64,000 nucleotides of DNA from Caloramator quimbayensis (GTDB lineage: Bacteria; Bacillota; Clostridia; Clostridiales; Caloramatoraceae), in contig NZ_FUYH01000008.1 in assembly GCF_900167605.1 (NCBI RefSeq), forward strand, positions 1-64,000. The letters run 5' to 3'. This document shows, in pieces, positions 44,052-52,444 of this stretch. A program made the translations under genes and the position numbers. Each line of letters begins with the position of its first letter. Within the stretch, counting starts at the first letter, position 1. The notes under the pieces are model-generated. The model was not told where the DNA came from and made no database searches. It worked only from the letters and a program-made list of their open reading frames with translations.

Positions 44052-44402
44052 ATGAAAGTAATAGAAAGCGAAAAGCAGTTTTATATTGCTCGGTTAAATA
44101 ATTATTTGGCATTAATAAATCAGATATATTTACACATAGATAAAAATGATAAAGAAATGGCACAGTTAAAATACAAGGAACTAAAAGATGGTTTAAAAGA
44201 AGATTATCATGTATATAGCACGCAAAAAGAATTAGAAAAGATAAGTGAATATGGTAAGGCTATGTACTATTCTTTGATAATGGAGCCATATGTTAATATT
44301 AATGTAAGCACAAATGTAAGTCTCATTAAAATTAAACAGGCAGTTATTGAACTTGAATTTGAACTAAGAGATATATTGTATGAAATAGAAAGGCTAAGTT
44401 GA
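44052..44402 (+). CDS. Hypothetical helical protein, 116 residues
   Basis: The product (MKVIESEKQFYIARLNNYLAL...) is helix-rich with a charged middle KYKELKDGLKEDYHVYST. GAGGTGGG lies just before the ATG, 10 bp after the DUF4238 stop, so both are co-transcribed. No family recognised. Confidence 0.6.
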   Translation: MKVIESEKQFYIARLNNYLALINQIYLHIDKNDKEMAQLKYKELKDGLKEDYHVYSTQKELEKISEYGKAMYYSLIMEPYVNINVSTNVSLIKIKQAVIELEFELRDILYEIERLS

Positions 44403-44441
44403 TAAATTAATAGGAATCTTAATAAAGGCACAAAGGAGAGG

Positions 44442-45264
44442 ATGAAAAATAGAGTGGTTAAAGGAATTCTTTAGATTATATTTTAGATTAGATATTGAAG
44501 AAGCCTACAAATTTAAATATAGAAATATACCCTCAAAATTGTATAAATATCAGCCCTTTGAAGAAAATAGAATATCGACTGTCATAAACTATAAACTGTG
44601 GTTTACCGTTCCCAAAGATATGAATGACCCATTTGACAGTAGAGGTGTATGTTGGAATACCGATGAAATAGAAGAGTTTTTAAAGACAAGAGTACCAAGA
44701 GATAAAATAAAAGAGTTTGGCTCAATAGACAGTATTGTTGATGGAGCAATTGCTTCGTTAAGAAATAATATTAAAATTACATGTTTTTCTGAAGAACTTT
44801 TTAGTATGCCTATGTGGAGCCATTATGCCAATAATCACAAAGGATTTTGTATAGAATATGATTTTACCCGATTAAGTTATGAGAATGATTTGACAAAATA
44901 TTTATTCCCAGTTGGATATGAAAGTCACCGCTATGATATAACTAACTTATTTAAAATAACATTTAGTGAGCCTTATGACCCTAGAGTAAAACTGCTCTAC
45001 TTCCTAATGAATCTAAAACATAGTAGTTGGTCATATGAAAAAGAATGGCGGATTATTAAAATGAGATTACCAGAAGAAAAAGCATTTAAAAGTGGATTAG
45101 AAGATTGTCCTTTAAAGCCTACTGCTATTTATTTAGGTGTGAATTTTGATAAAAATAAAGTGCATTCTGTAAAAGAAAAATTGAAGGGTCTTGATATACC
45201 TATCTATGCACTAAAAGTGAGTAACTCTGAATTTTTTGAAATGGATTTGGAATCGATAAATTAA
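44442..45264 (+). pseudogene. DUF2971 gene, frameshifted at its start
   Basis: Residues from TTG 44539 on read LYKYQPFEENRISTVIN, MNDPFDSRG, MWSHYANNHKGFCIEYD and SYEKEWRIIK, the DUF2971 pattern. The same frame extends upstream with IEWLKEFFRLYFRLDIEEAYKFK, which fits the usual N-terminus but has no ATG. An ATG at 44442 behind AAAGGAGAGG would be in frame if the A5 run at 44445-44449 had one A fewer. So this is either a true frameshift, a sequencing error or a TTG start. The family has no assigned activity. Confidence 0.75.
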
Positions 45265-45302
45265 ATCCTTGCTCCTTATTCCTTATTACTATATCCCTAC
45301 TA
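45265..45302. other. Short C/T-rich gap before the transposon end
   Basis: Repeats of CTCCTTATTCCTTATTAC-like sequence, complementary to the purine-rich tracts elsewhere in the island. Confidence 0.4.
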
Positions 45303-45368
45303 TGTATAACCCAAAAAAACTCGTGTCACGAATAAAAAAGTCGTATCAAAAATAAAAAAGTTGTGTTA
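45303..45368 (+). repeat. Second packed transposon end (left-facing) with TGTATA terminus
   Basis: TGTATAACCC begins at 45303 and is followed by TnsB-type sites at 45311, 45331 and 45351 (20-bp spacing). The first 26 bases match the reverse complement of the right terminus at 21 positions. So this looks like a true end, lying 414 bp inside the right boundary and facing inward to the island. Confidence 0.7.
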
Positions 45369-45529
45369 AGAATCATGGTGAAAATAGGGTGGAAAACCTT
45401 ATTAAGTTTACAGGATTAAGGGGTAAGGGATAAGGCGAAAAGTATTGATTTTATTGGATTTGAAGGAAGTATTGATGAAAGATATTGATTAAAACTTTCC
45501 CCTTTTCCCTTGAACCTTATCCCTATTTC

Positions 45530-45716
45530 TGACACGACTTTTTTATCTAAAATGAGGCTAAAAATAGGAAGAAAATAGGAGATAGGAGCAAGGAAAATGG
45601 GTGATTTTTGACATGACTTTTTTATATGGAAAGAATTAGATAAATAGGGTTAAGGATAGATGGGACAAGGGTTTAAGGGGAGTGAGGGTTTGACATGAGT
45701 TTTTTATGTGTATACA
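45530..45716 (-). repeat. Spaced right end of the Tn7-like element with TGTATACA terminus
   Basis: Inverted TnsB-type sites such as TGACATGACTTTTTTATA lie at 45530, 45609 and 45691, ending with TGTATACA at 45709-45716. The next base (45717) continues a macro-domain reading frame. The segment 45622-45716 is duplicated at 1-95. Confidence 0.88.
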
Positions 45717-46601
45717 GCAGGGCCACAGCTTCTTGAAGAGTGCCGAACATTAAATGGGTGTGAAGTTGGACAGGCTAAAATTACAAAAGGATATAATCTT
45801 CCTGCAAAATATGTAATCCACACAGTAGGACCTATATGGAGGGGAGGAAACTATAATGAAGAAAAGCTTCTATCAGACTGCTACAAAAATTCACTTAAAA
45901 TAGCAAAAGAGTATAATCTTGAAAGCATAGCTTTCCCTCTAATTTCCACAGGTGCTTACGGTTATCCAGTAGATAAAGGATTAAAAGTTGCAATATCTGT
46001 AATAGGGGATTTCCTTTTAAATAATGACATTAAGGTTTATTTAGTAGTTTACAATAAGGATGCATTTAAAATTTCAGAAAAGCTATTTTCATCAATAAGG
46101 CAATATATAGATGATAGATATGTAAAAGAGCATATAATTGAAAGATATAATATCATTGAAAAGGATATTATATATAATAAAGAGCAAATAAACCTATTTG
46201 CAGAGACTGCTGTGCCTTCAACTAAGAAAAAACGAAGTCTTGAGGATGTAGTAAATGAGCTTGATGAGACTTTTACGCAGATGCTTTTAAGACTTATTGA
46301 TGAAAAGGGACTAACAGATGCACAGGTTTATAAAAGAGCAAACGTTGATAGAAGACTATTCTCAAAAATACGAAGCGATATAAATTATAAACCAAGCAAG
46401 TCAACTGCAATAGCTTTTGCAATAGCACTTCATTTAAACCTTGATGAGACAAAGGATTTACTATCTAAGGCTGGTTATGCACTATCTCACAGCAACAAAT
46501 TCGATATAATTATTGAGTATTTCATTAAAGAAGAAAATTATAATGTTTTTGAAATAAATGAAGCCTTGTTTGCCTTTGAACAAAATCTGCTTGGTGTATA
46601 A
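45717..46601 (+). pseudogene. Macro-domain protein gene, 5' end removed by the transposon
   Basis: The frame enters from the transposon end and reads AGPQLLEECRTLNGCEVGQA, KYVIHTVGPIWRGG and AFPLISTGAYGYP, the latter two-thirds of a macro domain (ADP-ribose binding or hydrolase). The N-terminal strand with the NAANxxLxGGGG loop is absent. A C-terminal extension (residues 180-295, with LTDAQVYKRANVDRRLFSKI) resembles an HTH or regulatory module found in Firmicutes macro-domain proteins. A GTG inside the transposon end could allow translation of the stump. Confidence 0.9.
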
Positions 46602-46633
46602 AATAAAAGCTTTAAAAAAATAAAATAATTTTT

Positions 46634-46730
46634 TTGGATTATATTATTAAAAATGTCGCTTGAAAGACGACATATCTCAAAATATATAGTGCTATCCTTA
46701 AATTAAAATAAAGTATTGGAGGAGAGCACT
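46634..46730. promoter_or_regulatory. Gap between macro-domain stump and VWA gene
   Basis: ATGTCG and CGACAT form a small palindrome at 46652-46673, and TATCCTTAAATTAAAATAA lies before the VWA ribosome binding site. A promoter for the VWA gene is likely here but not clear. Confidence 0.35.
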
Positions 46731-47381
46731 ATGAAAAAAGGTTTAACTGAACTTGTATTTATACTTGATAGAAGTGGATCTATGAGCGGGCTTGAAAGCG
46801 ATACTATCGGAGGATTTAATTCAATGCTTGAAAAGCAGAAAAAAGAGGAGGGACAGGCTTTAGTTACTACTGTACTTTTTGATGATAAATATGAGCTTTT
46901 GCATTATCGTATTGATATTAAAAATATTATGCCTCTTACAGAAAAAGAGTATTATGTTCGAGGAACTACTGCACTTTTAGATGCAATAGGAAAAACTATA
47001 AATAAAATAGTTAATGAGCAGAAAAGTTTACAAGAACAAGAGAGAGCAGAGCATGTAATGTTTGTTATAATTACAGATGGTATGGAAAATGCAAGCATTG
47101 AATTTAGCTATGAAAAAGTCAGGCAGATGATAGAGCATGAAAAAAGCAAATATGGATGGGAATTTATCTTCCTTGGTGCTAATATAGATGCAATTTCTGC
47201 AGCAGAGCGTTTTGGAATAAGCAGGGATAAAGCAGCAAATTATAATGCTGATAGTAAAGGAACACTACTTAATTATGAAGTAATAAGCGAGACCATAAGC
47301 TGTTTTCGTACAAACCATAAAATATCAAAAGACTGGAAAAGACGCATTGATGAAGATTTTGAAAAACGAAATAGAAGATAA
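46731..47381 (+). CDS. VWA-domain protein
   Basis: The 216-residue product is one von Willebrand A domain: LVFILDRSGSMSGLESDTIGG (MIDAS motif D-x-S-x-S, shown partially), GTTALLDAIGKTI (Thr) and VIITDGMENAS (Asp). No signal peptide, so it is cytosolic. It neighbours the macro-domain gene, and such pairs are found in stress or defence contexts. GGAGGAG sets ATG 46731. Role unknown. Confidence 0.88.
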   Translation: MKKGLTELVFILDRSGSMSGLESDTIGGFNSMLEKQKKEEGQALVTTVLFDDKYELLHYRIDIKNIMPLTEKEYYVRGTTALLDAIGKTINKIVNEQKSLQEQERAEHVMFVIITDGMENASIEFSYEKVRQMIEHEKSKYGWEFIFLGANIDAISAAERFGISRDKAANYNADSKGTLLNYEVISETISCFRTNHKISKDWKRRIDEDFEKRNRR

Positions 47382-47385
47382 TTTT

Positions 47386-47421
47386 AAAAAGCCTCTTTCT
47401 ATGAAAAGAAAGAGGCTTTTT
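47386..47421. terminator. Terminator after the VWA gene
   Basis: AAAAAGCCTCTTTC and GAAAGAGGCTTTTT form a perfect 14-bp bidirectional terminator. Confidence 0.93.
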
Positions 47422-47436
47422 AGGTTAAATAGACAA

Positions 47437-47705
47437 CCTAAGGGACGGTTAGTGTGAAAATGTAGCATTCCCATATTTGGATAAATATTACATATCGGAT
47501 GCCAAGCACCGGAAATAGTGCCACCCAGTTGACAAGTGACAAACTTTTACATTCCGTCGTTGTGGCTATTTTTTAGTCATGCACAGTTACTTATTATTTT
47601 ATATTTAATTGAAATATTTTAAGGGGTAGCATGTAGCGTATAAATTCGAATTTGAAAAATAAATGTTTAAGACAAGAATTGGCTATAATAAGTAACCGTC
47701 CCCAA
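47437..47705. repeat. REP-like inverted-repeat module, left copy
   Basis: It begins GGGACGGTTAGTGTGAAAA (47437), has a block CGTTGTGGCTATTTTTTAGTCATG (part, 47560) and ends AAGTAACCGTCCCC (47692). All three blocks return inverted at 49713-49918, after the sigma/anti-sigma genes. Confidence 0.75.
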
Positions 47706-47786
47706 ATTTTCAAAATTACAAAAAACAAAATTCAAATAATAGAGTCTAATATATGAAATGGAAAATTTGACTTGGAGGTGCAGGAT

Positions 47787-48254
47787 TTGTCTATAAGTGA
47801 AAAAGAGTTTATAGAAAAAATAACTGATTATAAGCAGTATCTTTATAAAATGGCATTTTTGTATGTAAAAGATGAGAATAGTGCACTTGAAATAATAGAT
47901 GAAACAGTCTTTAAAGCTTATTTATCTTATAAAAAGTTGAGGAAAAGTGAGCATTTTAAAACATGGATAACAAAAATACTGATTAACTGTGCTATTGATT
48001 ATTTAAGAGATAAAAAGAAAATATGCGGCAGTATAGATGAGGCTGACATTAAAATAGAAGAAAAAGAATATGTGGACTTATATAATGGAATAAATTTATT
48101 AACTGGTATTCAAAAGACCATTATAATATTGAAATATTTTTATGATTTTACAATAAAAGAGATAGCAGAAATATTAAGCATATCCGACAGCTCTGTTAAA
48201 AATAACCTTCACAAAGCCTTAGAGTTTTTAAGAATTCAATTAAAGGAGGAATAG
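47787..48254 (+). CDS. ECF-type RNA polymerase sigma factor
   Basis: The 155-residue protein has region 2 (EKITDYKQYLYKMAFLYVKD ... AYLSYKKLRKSEHFKTWITKILINCAIDYLRDKKK, here in part) and region 4 (LLTGIQKTIIILKYF, FTIKEIAEILSISDSSVKNNLHKALEFLR). It is followed three bases later by a membrane anti-sigma protein, so it probably answers an envelope signal. The best start is TTG 47787, 8 bp after GGAGGTG. Confidence 0.88.
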   Translation: MSISEKEFIEKITDYKQYLYKMAFLYVKDENSALEIIDETVFKAYLSYKKLRKSEHFKTWITKILINCAIDYLRDKKKICGSIDEADIKIEEKEYVDLYNGINLLTGIQKTIIILKYFYDFTIKEIAEILSISDSSVKNNLHKALEFLRIQLKEE

Positions 48255-48257
48255 GTT

Positions 48258-49592
48258 ATGGATAATATAAAAATGGATTTTGAAAATATTAAAATTCCTG
48301 ATAAATTAGATGATACTATTGAGAAATCCTTAAAAAGAGCAAAAAAAAGAAGAAGAATAAATTTTATAAGGAATTTAAGCACATCCATAGCAGTAGTTTT
48401 GGCAGTGTTCACTTTGGCGGTAAATACTTCTTCAGTTTTTGCCCAGTCGATGATGAGAATACCTATAATAAAAAATATTGTAGAGCTTGTAAGTTTTGAT
48501 AAGGGCCTTGAAAACGCAGTAAAAGAAGGCTATATAAATACCATTGATAAATCAGCAGAGGATAAGGGGATAAAAGTTACCGTAGACAATATTATATTTG
48601 ACAATAAGAGGCTTGTTATACTTTATTCCATTGAAACACAAGAACCATATAATGATATATATATGAGAAGAATAGAATTAGCGGATGAAAAGGGAAAAAG
48701 AATAGAAGGATGTACATTAAGTTATGGCATGTTATCTCCAAATGATAATCATAATTTATTTAAAGGCAGCATAGATGTTCATTTTATAGAAAATAAACAA
48801 ATCCCTCCAATTATATATTTAAGTTCTGATATGATAGACATAAAACATAATGATGGTGATAATTATACAAGTATTGAAGGAAGCTGGAAGGTTGAGATTA
48901 AAATCCCTGATTATTCAGGCAGCCAATCAAATAACTACTCAATTAATAGAGAATTATTAATTGGTGATATTAAAGTTAAAATTGGAGAAGTGAAGATTTC
49001 TCCTACAACATGTGAGATTAATGTTTCTTTTAATAGTGATAAATATAAGGCTTTCAGATTAGTAAATGCCCGTATTATAGATGAAAGGGGTACGGTTTAT
49101 AAAAACTATCTTTCAACTTTATCTGATAAAAATGAATGTGAAAACAAATATATATTTGAAAGCCCGTTTTTTTCAAAATCAAATCACCTGAAGCTAAGCT
49201 TTGATGGAATATATTTTATCCCTAACAGGGATGATTATATCACTGTTGATATTGAAAATAATAAACTTATAGATAGTTCTAACTATGGAATAGGACTAAA
49301 ATATATAAATAAGGGAAATAATGAGCTCAACTTGGGGTTTGAAATTACTGATGAAGAAATTAATAATAATATGAAAAGATATAATTATGTTGGAGGAATA
49401 GATTTAGGTGATGTTTATGATGAGAATGGGAAAAAATGCAATGTCGCTTCTTATGGATATGCAAGAGTTAATGATAAGGAGAGTCAAAATATTATCATAA
49501 AAAATCTTTACCCTAATACAAAACTATTAAAGATAAAAATTGAAAGAGCATGTAAGGGAATAATGCAAGAAGTAAAGGTTGATATAAAATAA
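48258..49592 (+). CDS. DUF4179-type anti-sigma factor, single membrane span
   Basis: The 444-residue protein has a short cytosolic N-terminus (1-38, anti-sigma part), one membrane helix at about 39-60 (STSIAVVLAVFTLAVNTSS) and a large extracellular part that fits DUF4179 followed by DUF5643-type sandwich (ISPTTCEINVSFNS). It should hold the ECF sigma factor at the membrane until a surface signal arrives. The pair is a complete small operon; a terminator follows at 49622. Confidence 0.85.
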   Translation: MDNIKMDFENIKIPDKLDDTIEKSLKRAKKRRRINFIRNLSTSIAVVLAVFTLAVNTSSVFAQSMMRIPIIKNIVELVSFDKGLENAVKEGYINTIDKSAEDKGIKVTVDNIIFDNKRLVILYSIETQEPYNDIYMRRIELADEKGKRIEGCTLSYGMLSPNDNHNLFKGSIDVHFIENKQIPPIIYLSSDMIDIKHNDGDNYTSIEGSWKVEIKIPDYSGSQSNNYSINRELLIGDIKVKIGEVKISPTTCEINVSFNSDKYKAFRLVNARIIDERGTVYKNYLSTLSDKNECENKYIFESPFFSKSNHLKLSFDGIYFIPNRDDYITVDIENNKLIDSSNYGIGLKYINKGNNELNLGFEITDEEINNNMKRYNYVGGIDLGDVYDENGKKCNVASYGYARVNDKESQNIIIKNLYPNTKLLKIKIERACKGIMQEVKVDIK

Positions 49593-49621
49593 TTATAGCC
49601 TTATTAATATGCTTTACAGTG

Positions 49622-49669
49622 AAAAGTACGGTTAAGAATAATTTATAAAATTTTTAACCGTACTTTTTT
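49622..49669 (+). terminator. Terminator after the anti-sigma gene
   Basis: AAAAGTACGGTTAA (49622) and TTAACCGTACTTTTTT (49654) pair over 14 bp with a T run. Confidence 0.88.
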
Positions 49670-49684
49670 GCCATAAGAAAATAA

Positions 49685-49922
49685 AAGTTTTATATATAAT
49701 AAGTAACAGGGCATGACTAAAAGTAGCCACAACGATAGAATGAAAAAGTTTTAGGCTTATCAAAGGTAACAGGAGGGACGGTTACTTATTATATAAAATA
49801 ATAGACATAATATTTTATGCATGTCCCCCTAATTTTGCATATATTGTGTATGAAATAAGTAACCGTCACTAACCTTGTACTTTTTTCCTTTTTTGTAAAG
49901 TTATATTTTCACACTAACCGTC
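49685..49922. repeat. REP-like inverted-repeat module, right copy
   Basis: GCATGACTAAAAGTAGCCAC (49713), GGGACGGTTACTTATTATA (49772), AAGTAACCGTCACTAAC (49859) and TTTTCACACTAACCGTC (49904) are inverted counterparts of the left copy at 47437-47705. Sequence divergence between copies is modest. Confidence 0.75.
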
Positions 49923-49924
49923 AA

Positions 49925-52405
49925 TTAAAATTCTTTCACCATGTCCTGCCACTGCAAAGGTAGGCTTACGCCGATTGCTTCAAACTCAATGGGGACATCT
50001 TCCTTTAGCCTTATAAATAAGTTTTTTGGAAGGGTTTTTATAGTATGCTTTATTTTTTCCCTTATTGATTCAATGGTATTTTCCTCCCCTGAGAGCTTGT
50101 ACTTTGGTTCAAGGCAGTAGAAGAAATAAATAATAAAATGAAGAAGGGCGGTGTATGCTTTTTCTTTGTTTTTTTCAAATAAATTGTCAATTTTATCAAT
50201 ATAAAGATTTAAAAATTTCTCGCCCATATCAAAAACATCAAAGTATCTTATAACTTTTCTGTGGTCATTGAAGGATTTTATTGAACAAAGCATTATAGGC
50301 AGGCTTAAGTTTATAAAGCTTAAGTATCTATCAATTTCAAGCTTTCCCGTTTCAATTGGCAGTGAAATTATATCATCTAATTCATAGTCCTTATCCATGT
50401 TTTCCACAGCAGAATATATTAAATAGAGCATTTCAGTAATATCAGGAGAAGTTTTTATATTTCTAAAGTTTTTAAGCTTTTTAAATTTGTATATATAATC
50501 TTTTAATTCTTCGTTAAGGTTATTGAAATCAATACCGCTTTCGAAACAGTTAAAAAGAATTTTTAAAATAATATCATCTAAGTTATATATTCCGCTTTCT
50601 GCTTTTAAAAGTATGTTTTTGCATTGCTCAAAAAGTTTTTCAATAGGTATTAATTCAAAATAATTTTTAATGATGTCATTCATAAATTTTGCTGTAAAAT
50701 TAGGAAACTCAGAGAGAATATCCTTTTCAATGCTTGAAAAGCTTTGAACCGCATCCTTTGAAGTTTTCAGTCTTTCGACGCACTCCTCATATATTATGCT
50801 TTCATAATCGCTTTCTATTATTTTTTTTCTTATAATGAATATATCCTTTTCATTGAATGTATCTATTGAGCTTATAAACTGCTTAATGAATAAATGAGGT
50901 AGAATAGTACCTTCCATATTCTTATATATAAGCTCTGTTATATTTATGAAGTATTCTATATCTTCCTCACAAGTTTTTAGTATTCTTGGAATATATTCTG
51001 CCTCTTTATATAAAACGCTTAAGCATTTATTTAAAAAGATTTCTAAACCTTCTGTTTTAAGGGATTGGCTATAACTGTACCCGAGGCTTATAAGACTTTT
51101 TACAACAATATAAAGATAAAATGCTCCTCTGTTCTTTAGTTCCTCTCTTGACAATAAAACGTTTAAAAATTCTATTCTTTCCTTTGAAACTGCATTTTTA
51201 AAAATTGCGTAGGATATATCTTCAAAATCCTTAGCTATTTCCTCAAAAAAATCTAAAAGTTTTCTTATAGCATCATAGTTTTTTATAGCAATAATATCTA
51301 TTGCAGCATAAAAGTAGTAGCAGTTTTTGTCTATAAATGAAGGTATTTTTTCCTTTTGTGCTACTTTAAATATAAATTTGGAAAAAGGTTTTATAGAATT
51401 TAATTCAATGCTTCTTGAAATAACCTGAAGCGAAGGTTCAAGGGCGTTATATATGTTTAATATAAAATCATCGGGTATATTTTCTGATGCAAATTCAAAG
51501 GCTGGCTTTATATAGGAAATATCTACATTCTTTTCCTCATCCTTTAAATTTTTGTTTCTTTTTATTATTTCATAAAGACATAGGCAGTTGTCTATTTTAC
51601 TGTCTAATAAAGTATAATTGCAGTCCTCCGTAAAGTTATTAAAATCTCCAAAATCAATGTTTGATCCTAAATAATAGTTTAATGCATAATTTGAAAATTC
51701 GTAATCAGCAGTTGAAGGAATATTTTGGTCTTTAAAATCAAATAATAATTCTTTATTTTCACAGTATGAATCTACACCATATATCATGCATTCAATAGGC
51801 AAAAGCATATCCGTTGAAAAAGTTATGCTGTGTGAGAGGGCTATAGGAAGGCACATTGAAAGGGCAGCTATTAAAAAAATTAAGTTATCATCACTACCAT
51901 TTATGTATATTGAACTTTTATTTTCACTGCAGTATATTAAAGCATTTAAAAGATTTTTAAAATTTGACTGTCTGTTTTTCAATAAAAAATCTTTAATTGT
52001 ATCCTTTGAAATAACATTTGAAGGATTTATATTATCTAAATCTATCAAGGACTTGTCATCTAAATCCTCAAGGTTTTCTATAAATGCATCAGAGTTTATA
52101 AGCTTTACCGGATGAAAACTTAGCATCTCGTTAAAAATTAAAGCATGAGCAAAGCTGCTGTTAATATCATTTATATTGCATTTTAACATACAAAAATTAC
52201 CACTGCTAAGCCTGAAAAAAGAAACTATATTTTTGCTTTCGTTTTTTTCTTTGGTTTTTAGAATTGCAATAATTGGTTTTAAAATATCTTTAATTTCCTT
52301 TATATCTATTTTATCTATATTATTTGATGCTTTTAAAACATCAAAGTCGTATCCTCTTAAAAATCCTTTTTTTATAATTGAAAAGACTGCCTGATTTATC
52401 CTCAT
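49925..52405 (-). CDS. Large cytosolic protein, GAP1-like N-terminal part
   Basis: The 826-residue protein has no membrane span. Residues 50-260 (IVSFFRLSSGNFCMLKC, SFAHALIFN, ISKDTIKDFLLKN, LIFLIAALSMCLPIALSHSITFSTDML) resemble the N-terminal domains of GTPase-associated protein 1. The remaining part is helical with many lysine/glutamate residues, as in repeat solenoids. No GTPase gene is adjacent, so the assignment is tentative. GGGGTG sets the ATG at 52405. Confidence 0.5.
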   Translation of the reverse strand: MRINQAVFSIIKKGFLRGYDFDVLKASNNIDKIDIKEIKDILKPIIAILKTKEKNESKNIVSFFRLSSGNFCMLKCNINDINSSFAHALIFNEMLSFHPVKLINSDAFIENLEDLDDKSLIDLDNINPSNVISKDTIKDFLLKNRQSNFKNLLNALIYCSENKSSIYINGSDDNLIFLIAALSMCLPIALSHSITFSTDMLLPIECMIYGVDSYCENKELLFDFKDQNIPSTADYEFSNYALNYYLGSNIDFGDFNNFTEDCNYTLLDSKIDNCLCLYEIIKRNKNLKDEEKNVDISYIKPAFEFASENIPDDFILNIYNALEPSLQVISRSIELNSIKPFSKFIFKVAQKEKIPSFIDKNCYYFYAAIDIIAIKNYDAIRKLLDFFEEIAKDFEDISYAIFKNAVSKERIEFLNVLLSREELKNRGAFYLYIVVKSLISLGYSYSQSLKTEGLEIFLNKCLSVLYKEAEYIPRILKTCEEDIEYFINITELIYKNMEGTILPHLFIKQFISSIDTFNEKDIFIIRKKIIESDYESIIYEECVERLKTSKDAVQSFSSIEKDILSEFPNFTAKFMNDIIKNYFELIPIEKLFEQCKNILLKAESGIYNLDDIILKILFNCFESGIDFNNLNEELKDYIYKFKKLKNFRNIKTSPDITEMLYLIYSAVENMDKDYELDDIISLPIETGKLEIDRYLSFINLSLPIMLCSIKSFNDHRKVIRYFDVFDMGEKFLNLYIDKIDNLFEKNKEKAYTALLHFIIYFFYCLEPKYKLSGEENTIESIREKIKHTIKTLPKNLFIRLKEDVPIEFEAIGVSLPLQWQDMVKEF

Positions 52406-52444
52406 AAAATTCACCCCATATATATATCGAACTAAATCTAAATT

